Shown piece after piece: positions 46,659 to 57,047 of a stretch of 64,000 nucleotides of DNA. The notes beneath the pieces are model-generated. The model was not told the DNA's origin, did no database searches, and worked only from the letters and a program-made list of their open reading frames with translations. The position numbers and the translations under genes were made by a program. How positions within the stretch are numbered: position 1 is the stretch's first letter; the number at the start of each line of letters is the position of its first letter. Source of the stretch: Cymodocea nodosa (lineage: Eukaryota; Streptophyta; Magnoliopsida; Alismatales; Cymodoceaceae); NCBI GenBank assembly GCA_036874045.1, contig CM072340.1, forward strand, positions 8,509,001 through 8,573,000, written 5' to 3'.

Positions 46659-47001
46659 ATCTCCCCCTTTTTAATAATGGCAAAAACCTTACAATATATT
46701 ACATGTATTTCTCTCCCTATATATCTATACAGAAAAGCACACGAAGAATAATTTAGAAACTCCCCCTATTTTTTTGAGATTACTCCCCCTGAGTTTCTTC
46801 CCCTATTTTATTGCAGCCTGCTACCAAAATATGGTCTTTCTCCCCCTTTTTTGCCAATTGTCAAAAGGAGTGAGAAGTAAGATATTGACTTGGTGGAGCA
46901 ATTATAGCTAGTTATCAAAAGAATGGCTAAGTTGCTGCAAAACAAAGATGCTAGTAGAACAAGCTCCTAGTTGTGAGCTTGGAGGGTAGAGAGATATGAA
47001 A
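46659..47001 (-). other. CpE multiple polypurine tracts
   Basis: Terminal PPT (minus) at 46659-46673; further GGGGGAG-type tracts at about 46762, 46785, 46800 and 46830. No gene. Confidence 0.75.
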
Positions 47002-48650
47002 TTATAAATCATATAAAAAGCAAATCCCTAAATTTCGTCTAATATGATTAAATGCAGATTCAGATAATGGTTTGGTGAAAATATCTGCAAGTTGTTCTTT
47101 AGTAGAGGCATATTCTAAGGAAATATGACATTTTTCAACATGGTCTCTTAGAAAGTGGTGCCTAATCTCGATATGTTTTGCTCTAGAGTGTAGAACTATA
47201 TTCTTGGAAAGATTGATGGCACTACTACTATCATAGTAAATAATGGTATTCTGAAAATTTAGCTTATAATCTGCTATAGTTTGTTGCATCCATAAGATCT
47301 ATGCACAACATAGGCCTGCTGCCATATATTCAGCTTCAGTGGTGGATAGAGCTATAGAGTTTTGTTTCCTGTTGAACCAAGAAACAAGTGAATGACCAAG
47401 CAACTGACATGTCCCATTGGTGCTTTTTCGATCTGATTTGCATCCTACATAATCTACATCACTGTATCCAGCTAATAACAAATGATTCTGTGAAGAATAA
47501 AATAAGCCAAAATCTTTGGTACCCTGTAGATATTTAAATATACGTTTAACTGCTTTTAAGTGTGATGCTTTTGGAAATGCTTGATATCTTGCACAAGCAC
47601 AAATATTGAACATTATGTCTGGTCTACTAGCTGTTAGATACAAAAGTGATCCAATCATGGCTCCGTATTTCTTTTGATTTACTGAAATGCCAGAGATGTC
47701 CTTATCAAGTTTTTCATTTGAGTTCATAGGTGTACTTGCTACTTTGGATTTATCCATACCAAATTTCAAGAGAATCTCTTTGCAAAATTTTTCTTGATTC
47801 AGGAAGATGTCATGTTGAAGTTGATGAATTTGTAATCCTAGAAAGAATTTTAATTCTCCCATAAAACTCATCTCAAATTCATTCCTCATTAAGATTTGAA
47901 AATCATGACAGTTTCTCATGAGTAGCACCAAAAATAATATTATCCACGTAGATCTGAATAATCAACATATGAGAACTTTCTGATTTGATAAATAATGTGT
48001 TGTCTACAGTTCCTATGTTAAACTTATTTTCAAGAAGGAAACTCTTCAATTTATCATACCATGCACGTGGTGCTTGCTTCAGACCATAAAGAGCTTTATT
48101 TAGTTTATATACATGGTTTGGTCTTTCTTCATCTTTAAAACTTGGTGGTTGTTCTACATAAACTTCTTCTTGTAAAATGCCATTAAGAAAGACACTTTTA
48201 ACATCCATTTGATAAAGCTTAATTTTCATACTACTTGCAAAGGCAAGCAACATTCTAATTGCTTCAAGTCTTGCAACAGGTGTAAAAGTTTCTTCATAAT
48301 CGATTCCTTCCTGCTGGTTGTATCCCTGAGCAACAAGTCTAGCTTTATTTCTGATAATACTGCCATTATTATCAAGTTTATTCTTAAACACCCATCTAGT
48401 TCCAATAATTGATTTTTCGATGGGCCTTTTAATTAAATTCCAGACTTCATTTTCTTGACCTAATTTAGTTCCTCTTGCATGGCCATAATCCAGTATTCAT
48501 CATTACAGGCTTCTTCAACTGTTGAAGGTTCAAGTTCAGACACAAAAGCACAATAATTATAAATATTTTGAATTTTGCTTCTTGTTTGAACACTTAATTT
48601 ATATTCCCAATAATTTGTCCAATAGGATGTCCAAACTTTGTCTTCCATGC
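47002..48650 (-). pseudogene. CpE reverse transcriptase-RNase H
   Basis: Copia RT in four pieces: 48648-48460, 48391-47903, 47931-47299 and 47289-47002, separated by frameshifts near 48430 and 47915 and one stop near 47298. Seen: [51 protein letters not shown]. The catalytic box reads YVDN (IYVDNIIFGA): the second Asp is Asn, a GAT to AAT change. RNase H motifs SDVDYVGCKSDRKS, STTEAEYMAA and YDSSSAINLSKN are present. Inactive. Confidence 0.85.
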
Positions 48651-48695
48651 TTTTTCTATCACAGTAGGTGCAGGTAGAGTTGAACTATCCTTTTT

Positions 48696-49640
48696 CTAAA
48701 GAATTTTCTGATTTATTGAATCACTTTCACTTTCACTGTCTATTTTTAGCTTCTTCAATTTTCCTACTATGCCTTCATCAAAGGAAATATTCATTGACTC
48801 TTCTACTCTTCTTTCATGTTCAAAATAGACCCTGTAAGCCTTACTTCTCGAAGAGTATCCAACAAGTAGAGCAGGATCAGACTTTGCATCAAATTTGTCC
48901 TTTTGATCTTTAATATTAAGCACAAAACATCTTGATCCAAAGACTTTGAAATATCCAACATTTGGTATTTTACCATACCATAATTCAAAGGGTGTCTTAT
49001 GCAGGATAGGCCTAAGATGAGTTCTGTTTATAGAGTAACAAGTAGTATTTACAGCTTTAGCCCATAAAGACTTTGGTAGATCAGATGCATTAAGAATTGT
49101 CCTTGCCATTTCTTGTACTGATCTATTTTTCCTTTCTACAACTCCATTCTGTGCAGGAGTTCTTAGACATGAGAATTCATGCAGTATGCCAAGGGAATTG
49201 CATAATTCTTCAAATTCAAAATTTTCAAATTCACCTCCATGATCACTTTTGATCTTCTTCACAATCGATTCTTTTTCATTTTGAATTCTAATACAGAGAT
49301 GTTTGAATTCATAGCAGGCTTCATTCTTGTGTGTTAAGAAAATAACACAAGTGAATCTTATATAATCATCAACTATCACTAAGGTATATTTTCTTCCTCC
49401 TAAACTAGCTATCTATGTAGGACCAAATAGGTCCATATGCAATAGATCTAATGGTTGGTGTGTGGCAATGCCTTCAATACTCTTGTATACCGATTTCTTT
49501 TGTTTTCCAATTGCATAGTCACTACATAATTTATCTCTCTTGAATTTGAGTTTAGGCACACCTCTAACAATATCATGTTTGGTCAATTTTCTTAGAAGTC
49601 TCATGTTTGCATGATTTAATCTTTTATGCTATAACCATTC
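48696..49640 (-). pseudogene. CpE integrase
   Basis: N-terminal piece 49604-49413 with the end of the zinc finger (CSDYAIGKQ; a Cys-to-Tyr change) and D in HMDLFGPT; stop near 49412; core piece 49379-48696 with D in SDHGGEFENFEF, E in NGVVERKNRSVQEMA, then HKTPFELWYGKIPNVGYF and the acidic linker. Domain order and spacing are copia-like. Confidence 0.82.
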
Positions 49641-49853
49641 ATCTTCATTAGAAGCAACTAAACATGCATCACTAGATATATTATCACATGGAAATTTCAA
49701 AGCATAAATTGAATTATTTCTATATCTAGTAAATTTGATTTCATGTGTATCCTGTTGTAATATAAAACAATTTTCTACAGTAAAGAGTATATTCTAACCT
49801 TTGTCACATAATTGACCTACACTTAGCAGATTTTGTTTTAAACCATTTACATG

Positions 49854-50048
49854 TTAGACATTTTCTATTTTTCCATTTTTAGATGCAACATTTCCTATGG
49901 CAGTAATTTTACATTTTTCATTGTTACCAAACTTAACAGATCCTGAATTTATTGATTTAATAGATTCTAGAAATCTTTTCTTACCTATCATATGCTTTGA
50001 GCATCCACTATCAATAATCCACTTGGACGTTTGAGCTTTCTTGTCCAT
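49854..50048 (-). pseudogene. CpE protease
   Basis: KWIIDSGCSKHMIGKKRFL with DSGC in place of DSGA, then VKFGNNEKCKITAIGNV; broken at 49853. Gag ends GPKKIWVPK about 50 codons upstream in another frame, so gag and pol are again in different frames. Confidence 0.75.
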
Positions 50049-50089
50049 GCAGTCCTACAAATCATGTTGAAATTAAGACTTTTGGTACC

Positions 50090-51604
50090 CATATTTTCTT
50101 GGGTCCATTAGTGTTAGTCCTTTGTATATTGAACCTGTTGCCTTTCGGTAGCTATATAGAAGTAGATCTCCTCTTAATGACAAAAATAGTTGTGCCATCT
50201 CTATAAGATTTAATTTTTCCACCATAGTAGGGAGTTTCTTGTGGTACAGCATACCCTAGGCCAAATTTACTTCTTCCTATTCTTTGGGATCTTATGATTT
50301 TGTTTAAACTATTTTCACCTTTAGTAAATTTACATACAGTTTTCTTTAAATTAGTAACTTCAAATAACAGATTTTTATTTTCTTATTTCAGATCAAAATT
50401 TTTACAACTATAGCTATCTATTTTTGTTTTTAATTCCCTATTATCAACTAGGGCTTTTTCTAATTCAGCAAAGACATCTTCTAGATAGGAGTTTAAACTC
50501 TTTAATTCTTTCTTATACTTCTTACATTTTACATATAAGTTATCTACTGTACAGAGAAGATTATCTATATCTACATCATCATTTTCCTTTTTTGAGCAAT
50601 AAGGAGATGTAGAGCATACCTCTTGTGCAGCAAAGCACACGTTTGCAGACGCCTCTTCATCTGAGTCTGATGAGCTGCTGGATGAACTACTGTCATCCCA
50701 TGTGGCTTTCAAAGCCATCTTCTTTTTATTCTTCTTCTTCCATTTTTGTTTGTCCTCCTCTTGTTGGAAAGGACAACACAGTTGAATGTGTCCCAACTTT
50801 TTGCACTTGTAGCATGTAGGGACTTTTGATGTTGAGGAGCTAGCTTTGCCTCCTTGTCTCATCATTTTTCTAAAGTTTCTAGCCAGCAGTAATACTTCAT
50901 CCTCATCCGAGCTTGATTGATCTTCTATTGAGGGAAATTATAGTTCTTTCTTTTTCTCAACCTTTCTTTCAATGACTCATTCTTCTTCTTTCCATTCCTT
51001 CATCTAAACTTCATGGGTTAGAAGATTTCCCAACAGATCTTCAACTGAATAGTTGTTTAGATCCTTTGAATCTTGTATGGAAGTAGACTTCTATTTCCAT
51101 TCGACTGTCAAGCTTCTTAAGATCTTCTGCACCTGTTCACGATTAGAAAAACTCATTCCAAGGCCTCTTAGTTCATTCACAATTTCTGTAAATCTAGAGA
51201 ACATTTCAGTAATACTTTCTTTTTCAAGCATTTTGAATAATTCATATTTTCTTAATAAAATACTGATTTTAGTATCTTTAACTTGGCTGGTTCCTTCATA
51301 TGTAATTTGAAGGATCTTCCAAGCTTTGTGAGAGGATTTACAAGCTGATATTTTATTATACTGTTCACTAGTTATAAATGGAATTAAACCCATGAGCATC
51401 CATCTGGATGATTCTTTCATCCTCCTTAGTCTAGTCACTTTCATGACTGATTGGAATTGGTGTACCATGTATAACCATTCTCCAAAGTTTCACATCTGTA
51501 CTCTTGAGAAAGCACTCCATACTATTTTTCCATTAGCTATAATTGCTACCATCAAAGAGGGGAGGTCGATGGATATTTTGACCCTCTATAGTGTGAAAAG
51601 CCAT
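50090..51604 (-). pseudogene. CpE gag
   Basis: Start ATG at 51604, about 40 bp from the PBS (EGQNIHRPPLFDGSNYS). The UBN2-type capsid region is open at 51468-51091 (HKAWKILQITYEGTSQVKDT, FTEIVNELRGLGMSF). Zinc knuckle CYKCKKLGHIQLCC in the open segment 50865-50383, followed by Lys-rich, Ser-rich (SSSSSSSSDSDEE) and coiled-coil stretches. The end GPKKIWVPK is near 50085-50110. TAA, TAG and shifts break it. Confidence 0.8.
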
Positions 51605-51642
51605 GATCTTAGATGGTTAAATCTATTAACGAGAACAACCTT

Positions 51643-51654
51643 GCTCTGATACCA
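51643..51654 (-). other. CpE primer binding site
   Basis: Minus strand TGGTATCAGAGC, perfect iMet type PBS, 2 bp after the CCTAACA end at 51657. Confidence 0.88.
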
Positions 51655-51656
51655 AT

Positions 51657-51961
51657 TGTTAGGACCAGGCTACCATTATGCCAAAAGCTCGAGTTGATAG
51701 CAAAGGCGTTACCAATCCTTTTAAGTAAGCCTAGAAATTCTCACAAGTTCGAGTTCATGGGAGGAACCATTAGGATTAACCCCCTTCTCCCATAGGTTCC
51801 TAAGGCATTCTCCCTTCACCCTCCAAGTCTTTCAGGTCCCTCAGCCCATCACCCCTCGAGCCCCTCAACAGGTTCCTCAACAATCCCCCCCCCCAAAAAT
51901 GCATCCCATACTGCATTCTCGGGGATTTAAACCCACGTCTGTGAGTAGGCTCTGATACTTT
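51657..51961 (-). repeat. Foreign 305-bp segment in place of CpE 5' LTR
   Basis: In element sense it begins GTATCAGAGCC (a PBS-like start) then TACTCACAGACGTGGG and GGGTTTAAATCCC, and ends CCTGGTCCTAACA beside the true PBS. No similarity to the CpE 3' LTR beyond the last few bases. PBS-like start plus LTR-like end suggests the internal region and 3' LTR of a small TRIM-type element; GGGTTTAAATCCC also resembles a Pol III B box, so a SINE source is possible. Confidence 0.55.
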
Positions 51962-52262
51962 AAAGACTTAACTCACCGAAGATAAATAGTTTTCAGATAG
52001 TTACTGATATAACTGTCTGAAAAGCTAGGAGAGAAGCTTAACCATCCAATTTGTCTTATTTTGTTCGGTGACTTATAAATTAACTCTCCGATCAATACAC
52101 TATAGACAAAATAACCTGTCGAAATCTAATTTAAAAGGTTCTAAGTACATAGCAGTTAGAAATTTTTCATTTTAGTAAAAATACTGCTAAAGTATGGCAA
52201 AAAATAATTAAACCACACATTTTTCATCATCAAAATTAACTAATAAAATAATTGAACTAATA
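51962..52262 (-). repeat. CpB 5' LTR, start of U3
   Basis: In element sense starts TATTAGTTCAATT with a TTTTGATGATG motif soon after, as in the CpA LTR start. It includes the second copy of the 151-bp duplication and abuts target copy GATTA. Confidence 0.75.
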
Positions 52263-52912
52263 GATTAAATATTCAGACTTGGTTTTTGAGATTTTGGATC
52301 CCCATTGTAATGTAGCTCATACTCTCTATTAGTAGTCGAACTCTGTCTTCACATTCAGCATGTTCATCCACTTAATCCATAATCCACGTACTAATTTTTT
52401 CTTTAATTCAAATTACTATCTTTTTGAATTTCCACTTTCTTGACTATCATTTTGAATTTCCACGATCTCCACTTGTAGATTCATTGAAACTTTATCTTCC
52501 TAGAGTTTTGTAGAATATCTTCTAAGTCTTCATTTTAGTCAAACACTTATCCTTTAAGTCTTGTAAAAACTCAAACACTTATCTATAACTCTTCGAGTTT
52601 TTGTACCTACAAAATACATGACTGAACATAGAAAACTTATCTGTTCGTTAGTCATTTTATAAAACTCGAACAATTATCTATCCATGCGTATAAAAACTCA
52701 AACAGTTATCTAACTCTTCGATTTTCATTACCAAATGCACATGGAAAAGATGTGACAACTTAAAACATTAAAAACACACATGTAGATAACTTAACTATAC
52801 GAGTTTTTAACATAACTTTTCGACTAAATCGAAACGTTAACTATCCGAAAGTTTAACTATCTAAAATTCTAACTATTCGAAAACTTTAACTATTTGAAAA
52901 CTGTAACTATCT
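52263..52912 (-). repeat. CpD LTR, right (U3-side) segment
   Basis: Continues the CpD LTR after CpB: AATATTCAGACTTGGTTTTT is the reverse of 53188-53207. Further right lie TCGAAGAGTTATAGATAA and AACTATCCGAAA-type units typical of U3. The exact LTR start is not found. Confidence 0.65.
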
Positions 52913-53169
52913 GATTCCTAAATTGTTAGGAATATTAGAAAAGAAACTATATTAGAGAAATGAATGATATATCATTTAAGTATTTTATAGTCAATTTATT
53001 AATGAATTTGTCTAGGTATTCAAAATTTCTAAATATTTATCTAAGATATATAATTTCTAAGCTTAATTATATAATTTCTAATTATAGATAATTCCTAATA
53101 TATTCTAGTTAATAATTTAATATTTTGTGAAAGAAATTCTCTACATATCTTATCATTCATTTGTTATTT
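52913..53169. other. Unassigned AT-rich spacer between inverted CpD LTRs
   Basis: About 250 bp, very A/T-rich. A 12-bp inverted pair AAATGAATGATA (52958-52969 and 53151-53162) hints at a MITE, but no clean terminal repeats or target duplication are visible. Confidence 0.35.
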
Positions 53170-53655
53170 TTTTGGATCCAAAATCTCAAAAACCAAGTCT
53201 GAATATTCAATCCGGATCCCAAACTAAGAAGTTAAGTTTGAATATTCATATCTAGAAAAACCCTCCAACATCAAAAGAAGTTTGAAATTCGAAGCAATTT
53301 CAGAAAATGAGCTGCAAATGCAAGAAGTCTGAAAATTTGACAACTAGAGAGGAAGAGATATAGAAGTTGAGCAAAAAGAAGGAAAGGAGCTACGTGCATA
53401 AAGATTAGGTTTTATATAATTTGAAATTAGTTTTAAATAAGGACTTCATTTTCTATTTGAATTGTATATCAGACATTACTGTATCAAAATCGTCAAGAAG
53501 GGAATTGAGCTGAAAAGATATTGTAAATTCTATCTTTAAAGTTTACAAAGAATAGAATTTTATTTACGAGTGTTTTGTACTTTTGTTTTATTCGCTGGTA
53601 ATTTTAATTACTAAAGACACAATTCACCCCCCTCTTGTGATACAACGATCCTACA
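53170..53655 (+). repeat. CpD LTR end, inverted copy
   Basis: Plus-oriented 3' part of the same LTR found reversed at 2337-2783 and 52263 onward. Ends ATTCACCCCCCTCTTGTG ... GATCCTACA. Confidence 0.82.
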
Positions 53656-53657
53656 AC

Positions 53658-53669
53658 TGGTATCAGAGC
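53658..53669 (+). other. CpD primer binding site
   Basis: TGGTATCAGAGC, perfect, 2 bp after the LTR end. The following bases are not gag but the C-terminal end of an antisense env-like ORF. Confidence 0.85.
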
Positions 53670-55330
53670 ATTTGAAATTTGCCTTGCAATTTCTGTACTT
53701 ACTCTATTTATCTGATCAATTATTACTTGATCTAAATCAGTTTGTGAAACTTGTGACGGTTGCTATAAAAAGTCAGTATTTATGTTTGTATGTAAATCTG
53801 TATGTGTATCTGTATTTATACCTGTATTTGTATGTTGTTGGTGTTCTAAAATTTGTGTCGACTGTTGCTGTTATTGTTGTGATTGATTTTGCCAATCTTG
53901 TTGTTGTTGTTGTTGTCGAATTACAAGTGTATCTGCTTCCTGGTATTTTTGTAGTTCCTTTGCAAAGAAAGATCTTGATTTTAATATTTTCTATGGCCAA
54001 GATGTAACATATGTTTGACTTGCCACAATTCTCAAAATTGTATCACCATAAAATAATTTACTCTGCAAGTTTAAGATATGAGAAACAAAAATATCATACC
54101 AGTTCACCTATATATGGTTAATTAATACATATGTAGCATAAAGATAGCATCTGCCAACTTCTGCACCATGACCAAACCTCTGAAAGAGTGAAGCATGCAG
54201 TATTTTTGCAATAAAACGTGCTTGGCCATTTAAGTCATTTAGTAATCTCATTGGATTGTTGGTAGTTGGATCTTTGGCTAAACTTTTAATGTCTCATCCC
54301 AACTAATAAACCTATTTTCTTTCTGATAATTTAACTCCATTTTTCAGACCAAGTACTTGATAAAGTAATTCTAGAGTTAAATATATATCGTAGTCTTGTA
54401 TATTGGAAATAGGAATACTTTCTTCCACTATTAAGTTTGAGTAAAAACAACTTATAATTTTTGGTATAACTAGATGGCCTGGTTGTTGTGGAAGTAGAGT
54501 CAACTAGCCTTGAAATTCAAACATTTCTTGTATATGTGCCATCCTTTCAAACATAACTAGTCTTGAATATAAAACTATAAAAGTTTTATATGTTTGAAAT
54601 TTTTCATAACAAGAACTATTTCTGAACCCTAACAATGTATTTTTGTCTAAATTCTGTTCAAGATTAGGTATTTTCCTATCATGATGTTCTAATTTGGGAC
54701 TTGTTTCAATATTATTAGTAGCATGTATATTTTCAAAACTTTTAGAACTGGTGGAATTTCTATCAAAGCTAGTATAAATGTTTGAAATATCTGTTATTGT
54801 CGTATCAATAATCTACTAAATTTCCTCTATTTGTTCTTCTTGAAACATATCTGTATCAGCATTCTCTGTATTATTTTGTCTATCAACAACATTTATGTGG
54901 ATAATTGGTCTATATAACAATTGTCTCTGTATGAAAGAATGTTTTATATCTGTTTGTGTAATAGAAACAAATTGTATTTTGAAATTTCTATAATTGAGAC
55001 ATTGGCAGTGTTAGATTCTATTTGTAACTGTGTAGTTTGTTGATTATATACATTTATTAACAAATATACTGTATATTGTAACAGACATAACCACATGTAT
55101 AAACTGTAGTATAAACAACTATACCAAAAATCAAAAGTCTTTATTCGAGATACAGTAAGAGGAAGAATAGCTGTACATTCCTCTTCAAATGAAATATCAT
55201 CAAAATTCATAGACTCAATGTCTATGTCATCAAAAATATCATCAAGATTGATATCATCTATATATATATCGTCAAAATTTCCTACATATTCTCTTTCTGT
55301 AGGAAAAGAATGGTGGCTTGCAGCATGTTT
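53670..55330 (-). pseudogene. CpD-associated env-like ORF fragment
   Basis: Antisense to the neighbouring LTR. Reading from 55330: an Asp-rich start, membrane-like LYYSLYMWLCLLQYTVYLL (near 55070-55120, probably accidental), a Ser/Asn middle, then EMFEFQG, CFYSNL, LTLELLYQVLGLKNG (54503-54312), ARFIAKILHASLFQRFGH, NHI-stop-VNWYDIF, SKLFYGD, a Gln-rich run and VIIDQINRVSTEIARQISNA, cut at the PBS. Residues agree partly with CpA and partly with GyH. Many stops and shifts. Confidence 0.72.
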
Positions 55331-55389
55331 AGAATGAAAAAGTGCATAATATTAATGGTTAAATGATGGTTAATTGCATAATATTTAGC

Positions 55390-56352
55390 TTATCATATGA
55401 GAATTAAGCCATATGTTATAATTGCATTGTTATATGCTTTAATGAAAGAATCTACATAATTTCAGGGAATTAATGTTAATTTAATACATTTCTGAACTAT
55501 CGGTGAATTGTAGGCTATGAAATTCTTAAGTATCCAAATTTTCTATTATTTTGCAATTTGGAAGGTCATGACATTTCTGATTGTTTGAAACTAAGACGAT
55601 TGCAGATGGTTAGATCACATGAACAACAAATAAATTGTCTTCAATATAATAGAGATGAGTATGAGAATCCTATGGTTTACTCAACTGATGGTCAGTTTAG
55701 AATGTATAATATGTTGAGAGACAAGGAGGTTTAGGATAGGTATGATAGATTGGAGCATAGCTTAAAGCAAAACATGGACAAACTAGAACAATATATGTGT
55801 CTGCAATAAGAAGTCAACCAATTAAACTATTAGGAAGCATATTCAGAACCTAAAATTGATATCATTTACGAAATTGAAAAAACCATAATGAAAATTGATC
55901 AAAAATTGAATGCAATGAGATTAGATGATCTAGAAAGAAAACTAAAAGCATTGGACGAATTTACAATGAAATTACAAGTTATGCAATAGGAAAACACAAA
56001 TGAAAACTTTAATGCTATAGATCTGCATAATTTGCAAGACATACAAACAAAAGGAAATACCAATGCAATAAAATTTAAAGAATGCAATTTAAAACTAAAA
56101 ACAGTTGAAGATCATAATCACGAAAATGATATACAAGAACATCAAGAAAGTAATGAAAATCTGGAAGATGTATGTATAACATTAAGATCTAAAACTGATA
56201 TACCACCAAGAATTCAAAATGAAAATAATATGAAGGTGGATAAGAGCAAAAATCAAAATGATAATGAAAATGTAATATCTGAAAACGTAGAAATCACTGA
56301 AGAAAAATTTGAATCTGAAATGAGACTACAAATGATCAAACAAATCAAATGA
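55390..56352 (+). pseudogene. GyH gag, C-terminal part
   Basis: Readable from about 55500: a degenerate zinc knuckle (FCNLEGHDISDC; the first Cys lost) at about 55530-55590, then Gln/Asn-rich helical sequence. The open part 56032-56352 has the VTLRSGK-like motif ITLRSKT usual near the end of Athila gag. Stops TAG 55727, TAA 55808, TAG near 55831 and 55987. Its TGA overlaps the next ATG in ATGA at 56349-56352. Confidence 0.65.
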
Positions 56353-57008
56353 AAGAAAAGGAATCTTTTAAATCACAATCATTAGCACCCTATCTTAAAA
56401 GATTACAACAAACATTTCCTGAAAAACAAGAAAAAATTAGAGAAATTTTTGAAAAAGTACAAGTTAACATTCCTTTGTTAGACTTATTACAGAAAATGCC
56501 ACCTTGTGCTAAATTTCTTAAGGATTGGTGTACTAAGAAAAGAGAGCGAAAAGTTTTAAGGAAAGTCTTCTTAGCTGAGCAAAGTAGTTCCTTATTTCTA
56601 CCACAAATTCCTAAAAAGTTATCTGATCCTAGAATTCTTGTTATATCATGCACCATAGGAACTACCATTCTAGAAAGAACCTTAATAGACCTAGGTGCAG
56701 ATATAAATGTTATGCCGAGTGATATATTTGCATCCTTAGGATTAGAAGGCTTAACTCCTACTAGGACTGTTATTCAATTAGCTGATAGAAGTATAAGATA
56801 CCCTAGAGGAAAAATAGAGGATGTCTTAATTAAAATAAAAAATTTCATATATCCTATTGATATTGTAATTTTGGATTCTCAACAAATTAAGCATAAAAAT
56901 AATGATATATCTTTAATTTTGGGAAGACCATTCTTTGCAACATTAGGGGCTGTTATAAATTGTAAAACTAGAGTAATGAAGTTAGTATATGGTAATGAGG
57001 ATACTTAA
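56349..57008 (+). pseudogene. GyH aspartic protease region
   Basis: 219 open codons. An N-terminal helical part (APYLKRLQQTFPEKQEKIREIFEKV, MPPCAKFLKDW), then the retropepsin: ISCTIG, catalytic DLGADINVMP, LADRSIRYPRGKIEDVLIKI and LILGRPFFATLGA. Ends TAA at 57006. It would process the polyprotein. The frame differs from the preceding gag piece. Confidence 0.82.
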
Positions 57009-57047
57009 TTAAACATTTTTAAACCAGAAAAGTTTGAGGAGTTAGAA

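Larger units (their letters stand above)
45293..51961 (-). mobile_element. CpE: copia (Sirevirus-like) element with replaced 5' LTR
   Basis: Minus-strand relative of CpC with pol. 3' LTR 45293-46658, multiple PPTs, RNase H, RT, integrase, protease, gag, PBS at 51643-51654. Where the 5' LTR should be there is a 305-bp unrelated segment (51657-51961). It is flanked by 151-bp direct repeats of CpB LTR sequence (45142-45292 and 51962-52112; 11 differences) rather than by 5 bp. Confidence 0.82.
18500..52262 (-). mobile_element. CpB: Sirevirus-like copia element, host of four insertions
   Basis: Minus-strand element whose parts are 18500-20271, 33308-36473, 41777-41961, 44135-45292 and 51962-52262. 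Target duplication GATTG (18495-18499) / GATTA (52263-52267) in a CpD LTR. The 5' LTR starts TATTAGTTCAA (TG to TA change) at 52262 and ends at 36247 next to the PBS. The low-coordinate end has no normal 3' LTR: only a 39-bp LTR terminus followed by an inverted LTR end with PBS. Nested inside: CpA, CpG, a solo LTR and CpE. Confidence 0.8.

Noticed and set aside
51890-51960. GGGTTTAAATCCC as part of a tRNA gene
   Set aside because: No acceptor, D or anticodon arms can be paired around it; at best a B-box-like motif.
55070-55130. A membrane segment supporting a true envelope protein
   Set aside because: The hydrophobic run occurs in one degraded copy, probably out of the ancestral frame, and is absent from CpA, CpA2 and GyH.
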